From Rhodobacter calidifons (GTDB taxonomy: Bacteria; Pseudomonadota; Alphaproteobacteria; Rhodobacterales; Rhodobacteraceae): 64,000 nucleotides of DNA. Below the pieces are notes generated by a model. It saw only the letters and a program-made list of their open reading frames with translations. It did no database searches and had not been told where the DNA came from. The DNA lies in contig NZ_JAANHS010000002.1 in the NCBI RefSeq assembly GCF_011174775.1, forward strand, positions 62,001 to 126,000, written 5' to 3'. Below are positions 9,405-18,054 of this stretch, piece after piece (within the stretch, counting starts at the first letter, position 1; the number at the start of each line of letters is the position of its first letter). Both the position numbers and the translations under genes were made by a program.

Positions 9405-9877
9405 GCCACATAAAGCGGATGGCGCGGCTGGCCCTGGCCGGTCAGTCCAAGATGGAACAACGCCGCCCCGGACTGTCGCAGAAGGGCGCCGACCCTGGCC
9501 CCACGATCCAGGTGCAGGCCATGGTTGCCCCAGGCGCAGAGGATCAGCTTTGCTCCGGGCAGGCTGTCCAGGATCGCCGCATCGTTGTCGGGACCGACGG
9601 GGTCGTCCTGCGCGCGCATTTCCCTGGGGTCGGTGGCGCGGAAGGCGAAGATGTTCGTCACCCGGAAGGATCCGAACCCAAGTGCAGCCGCGCGCCGCTG
9701 GCAGCGTTCGACCGTGGGATCATTCTGGACCTCGGTGGCGGTGGACGGGTTCAGCATGACAAACAGGGCGCGCGGCCCCGACCCCCAGGTCCGGGTCAGC
9801 AGGTAACGATACCGTTCGCAATCGGAATAGACCGCTTCCGAGCGGATGCCGTTTGCGGAATGGCTGCGCGAAATCAA
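9377..9877 (-). CDS. DUF1643 domain protein
   Basis: A 166-residue protein. It carries the DUF1643 core: [44 protein letters not shown] and a later WGNHG. These segments recur across bacteria and some phages, but the family has no assigned biochemical function. No partner gene is apparent. The neighbour on the 5' side is the DUF1269 gene, divergent across 238 bp in which I see no gene. The 3' end overlaps the RTX gene. Confidence 0.85.
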   Translation of the reverse strand: MISRSHSANGIRSEAVYSDCERYRYLLTRTWGSGPRALFVMLNPSTATEVQNDPTVERCQRRAAALGFGSFRVTNIFAFRATDPREMRAQDDPVGPDNDAAILDSLPGAKLILCAWGNHGLHLDRGARVGALLRQSGAALFHLGLTGQGQPRHPLYVAYDQKPQPW

Positions 9878-10115
9878 TGGTCAGGCCTCCGAAATCCCTT
9901 GCCGGTCCCCCGTGCCGGCCCTTGTCCTTCGCCCGAAGGAAAGTGGCAGCAGGGAATCCAAGGGGCGTGACCGCGTCAAGGCCGGAACCTCTGCACCCTT
10001 CCCGGTTCCGGCCGACCGGCCACCCCACCCGCCGGCAGGGCGCGGAATCCGCTTGTTGCGGGTCCGCGACGACGACTAGATAGGCCTGACGCGACCCAAA
10101 CCCGGAGACCGCGAC

Positions 10116-10640
10116 ATGTCCGATCTGATCATCTCTGTCTACCGCAGCCAGGCCGCGGCCTTCGCAGCCGGCGAGCAACTGGCCGCCTTTCAGCGCGCCG
10201 CAGGCACCGAGCCGGAGGACATCGTGGTCGTCACGCGCAGCGCCGAGGGTCGGATCTCGGTCAACCAGTCGATCGACATCGCCACCGGCGCACCGCTGGG
10301 CGGCGGAGGCTGGGGCATGCTGATCGGCACCATGTTTCTGGATGCGCGCAAGCCGCAACCCGGGTCCAAGGGGCTTGCGGCGCAGTTGCGCGCCGCCGGA
10401 CTGGACGAAGGCTTTCTGGCCGGAGCCGTGCAGTCCCTGGACAAGGGCGGAGCCGCCGTCGGGCTGCGGGTGCGGATGCTGGGCAGCAACCGGGTCATCG
10501 AGAAGCTGGAAAGCCTTGCGGGCGCGCCGCAGATCCTCAGGACCCGGCTGGATGCGGATACCGAAGAGGCGCTGACCGGCATGATCGGCCAGATCCCCGA
10601 GGCCGCGCTGGGCCGGACCGCGCGTCCCCGGGGGGGCTGA
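10116..10640 (+). CDS. DUF1269-like protein
   Basis: A 174-residue protein starting MSDLIISVYRSQAAAFAAGE. The pattern of an N-terminal alpha/beta unit (residues 1-55 ending ISVNQSIDIATG), a short glycine-rich hydrophobic segment (GAPLGGGGWGMLIGTMFL, 61-78) and a C-terminal alpha/beta unit (GLDEGFLAGAVQSLDKGGAA) fits DUF1269 'membrane protein' families. The hydrophobic part is much shorter than usual, so membrane insertion is doubtful. It lies 48 bp before mtgA in the same direction. Function is unknown. Confidence 0.7.
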   Translation: MSDLIISVYRSQAAAFAAGEQLAAFQRAAGTEPEDIVVVTRSAEGRISVNQSIDIATGAPLGGGGWGMLIGTMFLDARKPQPGSKGLAAQLRAAGLDEGFLAGAVQSLDKGGAAVGLRVRMLGSNRVIEKLESLAGAPQILRTRLDADTEEALTGMIGQIPEAALGRTARPRGG

Positions 10641-10688
10641 AGGACGTGCGGCTTGGCGGGACCAGCCTGCCTGCGGCCAGGTGAGGGA

Positions 10689-11456
10689 ATGAGCGAGAAA
10701 TCCGCCGAAAAGACTGCCGCCAAGCCGGCCAATCCGCCGCGGAAGCGCAAGGCCAAAGCCGTCGAGGCGCCGCCCCCGCGCCGGTCGGTGCTGCGGACAG
10801 GCCTGCGCTGGACCGCGCGGGCCCTGGGCGCCGTGGCGGCGGCCTATGCCGTGCTGATCGTGCTGTTCGCCTTCGTGCCGCCGCCGATCAACGCCTATCA
10901 GCTGGCCGAATCCTCGCGGCTGGGCGGGATCGAGAAGGAGTGGGTCAGCTGGGACGAGATCGCGCCGGTCATGGGGCGGTCGGTCGTGGCGGCGGAGGAT
11001 GCGAACTTCTGCAATCACTGGGGTTTCGACATGGCCGCCATCCGGCAGGCGATCGAGGCGGGCAGCAACCGCGGCGCCTCGACCATCAGCCAGCAGGTGA
11101 CGAAGAACGTGCTGCTCTGGCACGGCCGCAGCTGGCTGCGCAAGGCGATGGAGGCGGTGCTGACTCCGGTGGTCGAGCTGGTCTGGTCCAAGCAGCGTAT
11201 CCTGGAGGTCTATCTGAACGTGGCCGAGTTCGACGAGGGCGTCTTCGGCGTCCAGGCGGCGGCGCGGCACTACTTCGGCGTCGATGCCCGCGACCTGACG
11301 GCGTTGCAGGCCGCACGGCTGGCAGCGGTATTGCCGGATCCGAAGGGGCGCAGCGCGTCAAATCCCTCCACCTTCGTGCGCAGCCGGACCCGGGCGATCA
11401 TTTCGGGGGCCGAGACCATTGCGGCGGACGGCAGATCCGCCTGTTTCGAGGGATGA
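10689..11456 (+). CDS. mtgA: Monofunctional biosynthetic peptidoglycan transglycosylase
   Basis: A 255-residue protein, usual for MtgA. A basic cytoplasmic N-terminus (MSEKSAEKTAAKPANPPRKR) leads into one membrane helix (ALGAVAAAYAVLIVLFAFV). The GT51 domain follows, with VAAEDANFCNHWGFDMAAI carrying the catalytic Glu in the AAEDANF motif, GASTISQQVTKN, KQRILEVYLNVAEF and GVQAAARHYF. It polymerises lipid II into glycan strands at the inner membrane without a transpeptidase domain. The ATG at 10689 was chosen over one 12 codons upstream because it gives the normal N-terminus. Confidence 0.96.
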   Translation: MSEKSAEKTAAKPANPPRKRKAKAVEAPPPRRSVLRTGLRWTARALGAVAAAYAVLIVLFAFVPPPINAYQLAESSRLGGIEKEWVSWDEIAPVMGRSVVAAEDANFCNHWGFDMAAIRQAIEAGSNRGASTISQQVTKNVLLWHGRSWLRKAMEAVLTPVVELVWSKQRILEVYLNVAEFDEGVFGVQAAARHYFGVDARDLTALQAARLAAVLPDPKGRSASNPSTFVRSRTRAIISGAETIAADGRSACFEG

Positions 11457-11524
11457 CCCCGCGCAGGGATTGAATTCCGGCCCCCGGCGCGGCAATGAGG
11501 GGAAAGACCGGAGAGCTCCGCCCG

Positions 11525-12202
11525 ATGAACCGTCCCTCGAACCGCCTCTACCACGTTCCGCTGTCCCCGTTCTGCCGCAAGGTGCGCCTGACTTTGGCGG
11601 AAAAGAAGATCGAGGCCGAACTGGTGGAAGAGCGCTACTGGGACCCCTCGCCGGACTTCCTGCGCCGCAACCCGGCGGGCAAGGTGCCGATCCTGAAGAT
11701 GGGCACGCGCACGATGAGCGAAAGCCAGGCGATCTGCGAGTATCTGGAGGAGATCGCGCCTCAGGTGCCGCTGATGCCGAAGGATCCTGACGGCAGGTAT
11801 GAGGTGCGCCGGCTCTGCGCCTGGTTCGACGACAAGTTCCACCACGAGGTGACGTCGAAACTGTTGTACGAACGGGTGAACAAGAAGGTCACCGGCCAGG
11901 GCTATCCGGATTCGAAGAACGTCAAGCTGGGATCGACGCGGATCAAGTATCACCTGGACTACATGGCCTGGCTTCTGGACCAGCGGCGCTGGCTGGCGGG
12001 CGACGCGATGACGTTGGCGGATTTCACCGCGGCGGCGCATCTGAGCTGCCTTGACTATATCAGCGACGTGGACTGGAACCGGCACGCGGTGCTGAAGGAC
12101 TGGTATGCGAAGATCAAGTCGCGCCCCAGCTTCCGGCCACTGCTGGCGGACCAGATCTCGGGCTTTCCGCCGGCGCCGCACTATGCCGACCTGGATTTCT
12201 GA
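11525..12202 (+). CDS. fzlA: Glutathione-S-transferase-fold protein, probable FtsZ-binding FzlA
   Basis: A 225-residue protein starting MNRPSNRLYHVPLSPFCRKV. It has an N-terminal thioredoxin-like GST domain (NPAGKVPIL, ESQAICEYLEE) and an all-helical C-terminal domain ending FRPLLADQISGF-PPAPHYADLDF. That tail and the adjacent queG are as I remember for alphaproteobacterial FzlA, which binds and curves FtsZ filaments and is needed for constriction in Caulobacter. A generic GST is the alternative, but its catalytic role is doubtful here. The start at 11525 removes a 10-codon upstream extension. Confidence 0.72.
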   Translation: MNRPSNRLYHVPLSPFCRKVRLTLAEKKIEAELVEERYWDPSPDFLRRNPAGKVPILKMGTRTMSESQAICEYLEEIAPQVPLMPKDPDGRYEVRRLCAWFDDKFHHEVTSKLLYERVNKKVTGQGYPDSKNVKLGSTRIKYHLDYMAWLLDQRRWLAGDAMTLADFTAAAHLSCLDYISDVDWNRHAVLKDWYAKIKSRPSFRPLLADQISGFPPAPHYADLDF

Positions 12203-12215
12203 TCCCGGGCGCCGA

Positions 12216-12266
12216 CCGGGGGCCAGCCCCCGGACCCCCGGGATATTTGCGGACAGATGAAAGGGC
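12216..12266. repeat. Extragenic repeat, copy A, carrying the queG start codon
   Basis: A GC-rich hairpin half (CCGGGGGCCAGCCCCCGG) is followed by ACCCCCGGGATATTTGCGG and ACAGATGAAAGGGC. The same block, with few changes, occurs at 18006-18054. The ATG inside it (12257-12259) is the queG start, so the repeat provides the leader, the start codon and the second and third codons (AAA GGG). Confidence 0.75.
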
Positions 12267-13303
12267 TGACGAAAGAGCGGCTGGTGGCGCGGGCCCTGGA
12301 GGAGGGGTTCGTGAAGGTGGGGGTCTGCCGCCCGGATGCGGTGCCCGAGCAGGCGGGGCGGTTGCGGGCGTTTCTGGCCGAGGGGCGGCACGGGCAGATG
12401 GGCTGGATGGCCGAGCGCGAGGCCTGGCGGGGCAATCCGGCGGCGCTGTGGCCCGAGGCGCGGTCGGTCATCATGCTGGCGGAGGCCTATACGCCGGAGG
12501 CCGATCCGCTGGCCGGGCTGGGCGCGCGGGACCGGGGGGTGATCTCGGTCTATGCGCAGGGGAAGGACTACCACGATCTGGTCAAGCGGCGGCTGAAGCG
12601 GCTGGGGCGCTGGCTGATCGATCAGGCGGGGGGCGAGATCAAGGTCTTTGTCGATACGGCCCCGGTGATGGAGAAGCCGCTGGCGCAGGCGGCGGGGCTG
12701 GGCTGGCAGGGCAAGCATACCAATCTTCTAGGCCGCGATCTGGGCAACTGGATCTTCCTGGGCGCGATCTTCACCACGCTGGAGCTGGAGCCGGATGCGC
12801 CGGAGGTCAGCCATTGCGGCAGCTGCACCGCCTGTCTGGACATCTGCCCGACCGCCGCCTTTCCCGCGCCCTATCAGCTGGATGCGCGGCGCTGCATTTC
12901 CTACCTGACCATCGAGCACCGGGGGCCGGTGGACGAAAGCCTGCGCGGCCTGATGGGCAACCGCATCTATGGCTGCGACGACTGTCTGGCCGTCTGCCCC
13001 TGGAACAAGTTCGCCGTCGCGGCGCGCGATCTGGGATACCGACCGAAGGTCGGTCTGCCAGAGCTTTCGCTACTGGCCGGTCTGGACGATGCCGGGTTCC
13101 GCGCGATGTTCGCGGGCAGCCCGATCAAGCGCATCGGGCGCGACCGCCTGGTGCGGAACGTGCTGTATGCGATCGGCAACTCGCGTTTGCCTGATCTGGC
13201 GGCGGTGGCTGCCGAACGGCTGGACGACCCCGATCCCGCGGTGGCGGACGCCGCAGGCTGGGCCCTGCGGCGGCTGACCGGGGCAGAGGCCTCGCCGCCC
13301 TAG
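12257..13303 (+). CDS. queG: Epoxyqueuosine reductase QueG
   Basis: A 348-residue protein, normal for QueG. The N-terminal cobalamin-binding reductase domain (DUF1730) includes [28 protein letters not shown] with the catalytic Asp in the VDTAPV segment. Two 4Fe-4S cluster motifs follow, [12 protein letters not shown] and CDDCLAVCP, and then a HEAT-like C-terminus ([22 protein letters not shown]). It performs the last step of queuosine biosynthesis in the wobble base of tRNA. It follows the FzlA-like gene by 54 bp, a gap filled by a repeat that carries the start codon. Its TAG stop lies in a CTAG shared with the convergent FAH-family gene. Confidence 0.97.
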   Translation: MKGLTKERLVARALEEGFVKVGVCRPDAVPEQAGRLRAFLAEGRHGQMGWMAEREAWRGNPAALWPEARSVIMLAEAYTPEADPLAGLGARDRGVISVYAQGKDYHDLVKRRLKRLGRWLIDQAGGEIKVFVDTAPVMEKPLAQAAGLGWQGKHTNLLGRDLGNWIFLGAIFTTLELEPDAPEVSHCGSCTACLDICPTAAFPAPYQLDARRCISYLTIEHRGPVDESLRGLMGNRIYGCDDCLAVCPWNKFAVAARDLGYRPKVGLPELSLLAGLDDAGFRAMFAGSPIKRIGRDRLVRNVLYAIGNSRLPDLAAVAAERLDDPDPAVADAAGWALRRLTGAEASPP

Positions 13304-14154
13304 CTGCGCACCACGCGCTGGGTCTGCACGCCCAGACCGTCGATGCCAAGCCGCATGACCTCGCCGCCCTTCAGATAGACCGGAGGCTTCTGGCCCAGAC
13401 CGACACCGGGGGGCGTGCCGGTCGAGATCACGTCTCCGGGTTCCAGCGACATGAACTGCGACAGGTACGAGACGATATGGGCCACGCCAAAGATCATCGT
13501 GGCGGTCGATCCGTCCTGATAGCGGCGGCCGTCGACCTCCAGCCACATCTTCAGATTGCCGATGTCGCCGGCCTCGTCCTTCGTCACCAGCCAGGGGCCG
13601 GTCGGACCGAAGGTGTCGCAGCCCTTGCCCTTGTCCCAAGTCCCGCCACGTTCCAGCTGGTACTCGCGTTCCGAAATGTCGTTGACGACGCAGTAGCCGG
13701 CGACGTGATCCAGGGCGACGGCCTCGTCGATGTATTTGCCGCCGGTGCCGATGATGACGCCCAGTTCCACCTCCCAGTCGGTCTTGACCGAGCCCCGGGG
13801 GATCTCGACGTCGTCGTCGGGGCCGCACATGGCGGTGATCCACTTGTTGAACACCACGGGTTCGGTGGGGATGGCCGCGCCGGTTTCGGCGGCGTGGTCG
13901 GCGTAGTTCAGGCCGATGCAGATGAACTTGCGGGTGCCGCCGACGCAGGGGCCAAGCCGGATGTCCTTCTGCGGCGTGCCGGGGACGAGCGGCAGGCTGG
14001 CCGGGTCCAGAGCGGCCAGACGTTGCAGACCGGCGGGGGACAGCGCGTCCCCGGCGATATCGGCGACATGGGCCGAGAGGTCGCGGATGCGGCCGTCCGC
14101 GTCCAGGAGACCGGGTTTCTCGGCGCCCTTGGCCCCGTATCTGAGCAGCTTCAT
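13300..14154 (-). CDS. Fumarylacetoacetate hydrolase family protein
   Basis: A 284-residue protein starting [20 protein letters not shown]. The FAH-fold core is clear: [20 protein letters not shown], metal-ligand segments [42 protein letters not shown], and [20 protein letters not shown]. Size and motifs resemble 2-keto-type hydrolases in sugar-acid or ureidoglycolate pathways. The substrate cannot be read from sequence and no pathway partners are adjacent. The start at 14154 was chosen because the longer reading adds 30 low-complexity residues. The stop is shared with queG (CTAG, 13300-13303). Confidence 0.9.
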   Translation of the reverse strand: MKLLRYGAKGAEKPGLLDADGRIRDLSAHVADIAGDALSPAGLQRLAALDPASLPLVPGTPQKDIRLGPCVGGTRKFICIGLNYADHAAETGAAIPTEPVVFNKWITAMCGPDDDVEIPRGSVKTDWEVELGVIIGTGGKYIDEAVALDHVAGYCVVNDISEREYQLERGGTWDKGKGCDTFGPTGPWLVTKDEAGDIGNLKMWLEVDGRRYQDGSTATMIFGVAHIVSYLSQFMSLEPGDVISTGTPPGVGLGQKPPVYLKGGEVMRLGIDGLGVQTQRVVRS

Positions 14155-14312
14155 TGGATGTCCTTGTCCGGGTGCGAAGATGGCAGGTCGGCCGCAGGCT
14201 ACCGTCCCGGGCGGCGGAATGGCAAGATGACGCGGACGGGCCACGCGAAAGGGTTGGCGCAGCGGCGATTCGGGTGCAGACTGTCGCGGTTGCAGTTGCC
14301 TGGGAGGAAAGC

Positions 14313-14480
14313 ATGAGCCGTCATCTGGCAGACCATCGCGCCCGGAGCACCGGGGCCCGCGTCAAGCATTTCCTGCGCCTGTCCCGCACGCCACGGGAAA
14401 CCTGGCAGCGGGCACGGGGCGCCTCGGGTGCTTCGCGGCTGGTCCAGTTCCTGCGGATCGAAAGGGGCCGGACCGCCTGA
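14313..14480 (+). CDS. Possible small basic protein
   Basis: A 55-codon frame, MSRHLADHRARSTGARVKHF ... RIERGRTA, rich in Arg. Support is a strong Shine-Dalgarno (GGGAGGAAA at 14302-14310, just before the ATG) and its position alone in the gap between the FAH-family gene and ohrR. I recognise no family. It could be a genuine small basic protein or chance. It is convergent with ohrR, ending 21 bp before it. Confidence 0.4.
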   Translation: MSRHLADHRARSTGARVKHFLRLSRTPRETWQRARGASGASRLVQFLRIERGRTA

Positions 14481-14501
14481 CCTGTCGGCGACAGCCTGGC
14501 G

Positions 14502-14933
14502 TCAGGATCGGGCCGGTTTCAGCTTGTCGCGCAAGGCGGCAAGGATGTCGCGCAGATCGGCGATCTCGGACATCTGGAGTCCGGTCTTGGCGGCAAAGGC
14601 CTTCGGCACATCGGCCAGCTTCAGCGACAGGGCGCGTCCGGCTTCGGTCAGCGAAAGGCGGACCTGACGTTCGTCCCTGGTGTCGCGGCTGCGGGTTATC
14701 CAACCCGCAGCCTCCATCCGCTTGAGCAGTGGCGTGAGCGTGTTGGAGTCGAGCCGCAGTTCGGCGCCAAGCTGGCTGACGGTCATCCCGTCCCGCGTGC
14801 CCAGGGCCGAAATCGCAAGGTATTGCGGATAGGTCAGGCCAAGCGGCTGCAACAGCGGGGCATAGGCTGCGTGGACCGCATGGGCGGTCGAATGCAGCGC
14901 AAAGCAGAGCATGTCCGACGGAGCAATGGCCAT
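14502..14933 (-). CDS. ohrR: Organic-peroxide-sensing MarR-family repressor OhrR
   Basis: A 143-residue MarR-family protein. The N-terminal reactive cysteine is C10 in DMLCFALHSTAHAV, the OhrR signature. The winged helix follows (MTVSQLGAELRLDSNTLTPL, then RMEAAGWITRSRDTRDERQV). OhrR represses the peroxidase gene ohr until organic hydroperoxide oxidises the cysteine. It is divergent from ohr across 117 bp that contain a palindromic operator candidate. Confidence 0.93.
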   Translation of the reverse strand: MAIAPSDMLCFALHSTAHAVHAAYAPLLQPLGLTYPQYLAISALGTRDGMTVSQLGAELRLDSNTLTPLLKRMEAAGWITRSRDTRDERQVRLSLTEAGRALSLKLADVPKAFAAKTGLQMSEIADLRDILAALRDKLKPARS

Positions 14934-15012
14934 GCCGGATGATAGATCGCAGGCGATATAATTTCAAGCTCCTTGCGCCGCAGCGTTGACCGGTATGGTG
15001 GAGTGTCCTATA

Positions 15013-15026
15013 AATCGTAAACGATT
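15013..15026. promoter_or_regulatory. Candidate OhrR operator
   Basis: AATCGT-AA-ACGATT is a 6-2-6 perfect inverted repeat, 25 bp before the ohr start and inside the ohrR-ohr gap. Its position overlaps the expected ohr promoter, and the surrounding sequence is AT-rich (TATAAATCG, ATTAAATCG). A third AATCG half follows at 15028-15032. This is the expected location for OhrR repression of both genes; the binding itself is inferred. Confidence 0.6.
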
Positions 15027-15050
15027 AAATCGCACAAGATGGAGAACTGG

Positions 15051-15479
15051 ATGGCAGTCGATGTGAAATACTGGACCGAAGCAAAGGCGACGGGCGGCGG
15101 ACGGAACGGGGTTGCCTCGTTGGCGAACGGTCAGCTGACGGTGACGCACGCCAGCCCGAAGGAACTGGGCGGTTCGGGCCTGGGCCACAATCCGGAAGAG
15201 CTGCTCGCCCTGGGCTACAGCGCCTGCTATCTGGGCGCGATGCGCTTTGCGGCCAGCAGCGAGAAGCTGGGCACCGTGCCGGACACGGCGACGGTGACGG
15301 CACATGTCGGGATCGGCGGCCGGTCGGACGGTGGCTTCGGGCTGAAGGTGCGGCTGGTGGTCAGCATGCCGGGGGTCGACCGGGCGGTTGCCGAGAAGAT
15401 CGCCGAGCGTGGCCACTTCATCTGCCCCTACTCTCATGCGACCAGGGGAAACATCGAGGTTGAAACCGAGATTGCCTGA
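15051..15479 (+). CDS. ohr: Organic hydroperoxide resistance protein Ohr
   Basis: A 142-residue OsmC/Ohr-family peroxidase. The two catalytic cysteines are C59 (LALGYSACYLGAM) and C125 (GHFICPYSHATRGN), both intact, and the conserved catalytic Arg lies in the N-terminal part. It reduces organic hydroperoxides with lipoylated proteins as electron donor. The ATG at 15051 is preferred over that at 15039 because GGAG lies 7 nt before it. It is paired with divergent ohrR. Confidence 0.95.
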   Translation: MAVDVKYWTEAKATGGGRNGVASLANGQLTVTHASPKELGGSGLGHNPEELLALGYSACYLGAMRFAASSEKLGTVPDTATVTAHVGIGGRSDGGFGLKVRLVVSMPGVDRAVAEKIAERGHFICPYSHATRGNIEVETEIA

Positions 15480-15512
15480 AGCGGGCCAGTGCCGGGTGCC
15501 GGGCCTATCACC

Positions 15513-15776
15513 CTATGCGCTCGTCCCGCCCGCGCCGGTCTGAGGCTGGTCGGCAGGGGAAACAGCAGGCGCAACGGCCTCATCGGTCAGCGTAAACGCC
15601 ACCGCGAGACTGCCAATCAGCATTTCTCCGCCGTCTTCAACCATGCCAAGTGCCTGCTGTGCAACGGTTCCGAACAGGTCGGTCCCTGTCAGATGGGACA
15701 GGAGAGAGTGAAGGGCATCGACGCCCACGCCGAAGAAGCCCAGAGCCAGAACGATCATCAGATACCGCCAGTTCAT
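15513..15776 (-). CDS. Small two-helix membrane protein of unknown function
   Basis: An 87-residue protein starting MNWRYLMIVLALGFFGVGVD. One hydrophobic helix lies at the N-terminus, and a second, weaker one near residues 50-65 (GEMLIGSLAVAFTLT). The tail is Pro/Ala-rich and ends GAGGTSA. No family is recognised. It lies 24 bp downstream of ilvE... read on the minus strand it precedes nothing else, so it is probably the next gene after its own promoter or read-through upstream of ilvE's end. It is convergent with ohr. Confidence 0.55.
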   Translation of the reverse strand: MNWRYLMIVLALGFFGVGVDALHSLLSHLTGTDLFGTVAQQALGMVEDGGEMLIGSLAVAFTLTDEAVAPAVSPADQPQTGAGGTSA

Positions 15777-15800
15777 CCGCAGCGTCGGCGCGCCGGGCCC

Positions 15801-16667
15801 TCAGGACCGGACCAGCTTTTCGTATTCGGTCGCGACACGGCGGGTGAGTTCGCCCACCTCGAACATGTACTCGCCGATCTGACCCACAGGGGTCACCTCG
15901 GCGGCGGTGCCGGTGAGCCAGCACTGTTCGAAGGTCGCCAGTTCCTCGGGCAGGATGTGGCGTTCGTGCACCTTGATCTGCATGTCGCGCAGCATCTGGA
16001 TCACCGTCTGCCGCGTGATGCCGTTCAGGATGCAGTCGGGGTCCGGGGTGTGGACCTCTCCGTCCCGCACGAAGAAGATGTTGGCCCCGGTCGCCTCGGC
16101 CACATAGCCGCGATAGTCGTAGAACAGAGCGTCCGAGCAGCCCTTGGCCATCGCGGCGTGTTTCGACATGGTGCAGATCATGTAGAGGCCCGCGGCCTTG
16201 GCGGCGGTGGGGATGGTTTCGGGCGAGGGGCGCTTCCATTTAGCGATGTCGAGTTTCGCGCCCTTCATCTTGGCGTCGCCGTAGTAGGCGCCCCAGGACC
16301 AGCAGGCGATGGCAAGGCGGACAGGGTTGCCGAGGGACGCGACACCCATCTCTTCCCCCGCGCCGCGGAAGGCGACGGCGCGGACGTAGGCGTCGGTCAG
16401 GCCATTGGCCTTCAGCACCTCTTCCTTGGCGGCGTCGATCTGTTCGGCGGTGTAGGGGATCGGCATGTCCAGAAGCTCGCCTGAGCGCAGAAGGCGCAGC
16501 GAGTGTTCGTGGCCCTTGAAGATCTTGCCATTGTAGCAGCGTTCGCCTTCGAAGACGGAGGAGGCATAGTGCAGCGCGTGGGTCAGGATGTGGACATTCG
16601 CGGAGCGCCAGTCCACCAGCTTGCCATCCATCCAGATGAACCCGTCGCGATCGTCATAGCCTGCCAT
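15801..16667 (-). CDS. ilvE: Branched-chain amino acid aminotransferase
   Basis: A 288-residue class IV PLP aminotransferase. The motif HALHYASSVFEGERCYNG is near the N-terminus, the PLP lysine is K157 in TIPTAAKAAGLYM, and the cofactor and substrate segments YVAEATGANIFFVRDG and GITRQTVIQMLRD follow. It interconverts Leu, Ile and Val with their keto acids. The start MAGYDDRDGFIWMDG is preceded by a good Shine-Dalgarno (GGAGG). A longer reading extends over the divergent petP gene and is rejected. It is divergent from petP across 138 bp. Confidence 0.95.
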   Translation of the reverse strand: MAGYDDRDGFIWMDGKLVDWRSANVHILTHALHYASSVFEGERCYNGKIFKGHEHSLRLLRSGELLDMPIPYTAEQIDAAKEEVLKANGLTDAYVRAVAFRGAGEEMGVASLGNPVRLAIACWSWGAYYGDAKMKGAKLDIAKWKRPSPETIPTAAKAAGLYMICTMSKHAAMAKGCSDALFYDYRGYVAEATGANIFFVRDGEVHTPDPDCILNGITRQTVIQMLRDMQIKVHERHILPEELATFEQCWLTGTAAEVTPVGQIGEYMFEVGELTRRVATEYEKLVRS

Positions 16668-16740
16668 TTGACCCTCCAGCTTTGCGAAAGTTGCGCCAGA
16701 AAGGTCCGTATCGGACAGATTCTTGCGCCAAATCGGCTGA

Positions 16741-16786
16741 GGGTTACGGGTTCGTGCTTGGAAAGTCAACAAGGCTGACGTAAATT
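16741..16786. promoter_or_regulatory. Back-to-back promoter candidates for ilvE and petP
   Basis: On the plus strand TTGGAA (16758-16763) and TAAATT (16781-16786) are separated by 17 bp, and the petP ATG follows 19 bp later. On the minus strand TTGACT (complement of 16764-16769) and TAACCC (complement of 16741-16746) are also 17 bp apart and lead to ilvE. The two overlap, so they may interfere with each other. The -10 of ilvE is weak. Confidence 0.45.
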
Positions 16787-16805
16787 CCGGGAAAAGGAGA
16801 GCGCG

Positions 16806-17300
16806 ATGGCCGAGACACCGGGTGGCGAGAACCTGCTGTTCCTGACGGATGAACAGCTGCGGAAGGGCATCGAGGCGATGTTCTTCGCCTATCGCGGGTT
16901 CACGGCCGACCCGGACCGGATCCTGGAAGGCATGAACTATGGCCGGGCGCATCACCGGGCGATTCATTTCATCCATCGCTCGCCCGGGACCACGGTTTCG
17001 AACCTCCTGTCGATCCTGGGTGTTACAAAGCAGTCGTTGAATCGTGTGTTGCGCACCCTGATCGAGGATGGCCTTGTTCGCAGTGAAAAGGGCAAGGTGG
17101 ATGCGCGGGAGCGGCATCTGCATCTGACGGACAAGGGACTGATGCTGGAACGGGAATTGTCGGACGCGCAAAGGGCGCGGATGCGGGCGGCATATCGCGC
17201 GGCGGGGCCGCAGGCGGTTGCGGGCTTCCGGCAGGTGCTGGAGGCGATGATGGACCCGGAGATGCGGCGCCAGTACAACCGGCTGAAGGAGGGGGGCTGA
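16806..17300 (+). CDS. petP: MarR-family regulator PetP
   Basis: A 164-residue MarR-type protein. The winged helix includes TVSNLLSILGVTKQSLNRVL and RTLIEDGLVRSEKGKVDARE. In R. capsulatus petP lies directly before petR with overlapping ends, and the same arrangement is seen here: the last base of the petP TGA is the first base of the petR ATG (17300). The pair was linked genetically to cytochrome bc1 expression in R. capsulatus. No Cys switch like that of OhrR is present. Confidence 0.85.
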   Translation: MAETPGGENLLFLTDEQLRKGIEAMFFAYRGFTADPDRILEGMNYGRAHHRAIHFIHRSPGTTVSNLLSILGVTKQSLNRVLRTLIEDGLVRSEKGKVDARERHLHLTDKGLMLERELSDAQRARMRAAYRAAGPQAVAGFRQVLEAMMDPEMRRQYNRLKEGG

Positions 17301-17992
17301 TGGTTCCGGACGCTCATCTGCTGATCGTCGATGATGACGAGCGTATCCGGGGGCTGTTGCAGAAGTTCCTGATCCGCAACGGATTTCTGGTATCTGTCGC
17401 GCGGGATGCGGCGCAGGCGCGGAAGATCCTCGGCGGGCTGGAGTTCGACCTGATTGTCCTGGATGTGATGATGCCGGGCGAGGACGGGGTGACGCTGACG
17501 CGCGAGTTGCGCAAGCGGATGCAGACGCCGATCCTGCTGTTGACCGCCCGGGGCGAGACGGCGAACCGGATCGAGGGGCTGGAGGCGGGGGCGGACGACT
17601 ACCTTGTGAAACCCTTCGAGCCGAAGGAGTTGCTGTTGCGGATCAACGCGATCCTGCGGCGCGTCCCGGCGGCCAAGGCCGCCGAGCCCGTGCGGCAATT
17701 CCTGCACATGGGCGCGGTGCGCTATGATCTGGACCGGGGCGAGATGTGGCGCGGGGAGGTTCCGGTGCGGCTGACGGCGACCGAGGCGGCGCTGATGCGG
17801 ATCTTTGCCGCGCAGCCGGGGGTGCCGCTGAGCCGCGAGAAGCTGGTGGCCGACCAGGGCGAGGACGCGGCGCAGGAGCGTGCGGTGGACGTGCAGATCA
17901 CGCGCCTGCGGCGCAAGATCGAGGACGACCCGAAGGCCCCGCGCTATCTCCAGACTGTGCGCGGCGAGGGCTATATGTTGCAGCCGGATTGA
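17300..17992 (+). CDS. petR: OmpR-family response regulator PetR
   Basis: A 230-residue response regulator. The receiver has the acidic cluster DDDE (11-14), phospho-acceptor D55 (LIVLDVMMPGEDG) and K104 (DDYLVKPFEPKE). The C-terminal winged helix ends in the typical VDVQITRLRRKIEDDPKAPR and VRGEGYML. No histidine kinase gene is adjacent, so its partner is encoded elsewhere or it is phosphorylated another way. It is translationally coupled to petP. Role in bc1 complex expression is by analogy with R. capsulatus. Confidence 0.88.
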   Translation: MVPDAHLLIVDDDERIRGLLQKFLIRNGFLVSVARDAAQARKILGGLEFDLIVLDVMMPGEDGVTLTRELRKRMQTPILLLTARGETANRIEGLEAGADDYLVKPFEPKELLLRINAILRRVPAAKAAEPVRQFLHMGAVRYDLDRGEMWRGEVPVRLTATEAALMRIFAAQPGVPLSREKLVADQGEDAAQERAVDVQITRLRRKIEDDPKAPRYLQTVRGEGYMLQPD

Positions 17993-18005
17993 CCTGTGGC
18001 TGCCC

Positions 18006-18054
18006 CCGGGGCGCTGCCCCGGACCCCGGGATATTTTTGGACAGATGAAAGGGC
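18006..18054. repeat. Extragenic repeat, copy B, carrying the HDAC-family start codon
   Basis: Nearly the same block as 12216-12266: a 7-bp stem CCGGGGC-GCT-GCCCCGG (18006-18022), then ACCCCGGGATATTTTTGG and ACAGATGAAAGGGC. The ATG at 18045 is the start of the deacetylase-family gene, and the repeat again supplies its first three codons (ATG AAA GGG). Confidence 0.75.
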
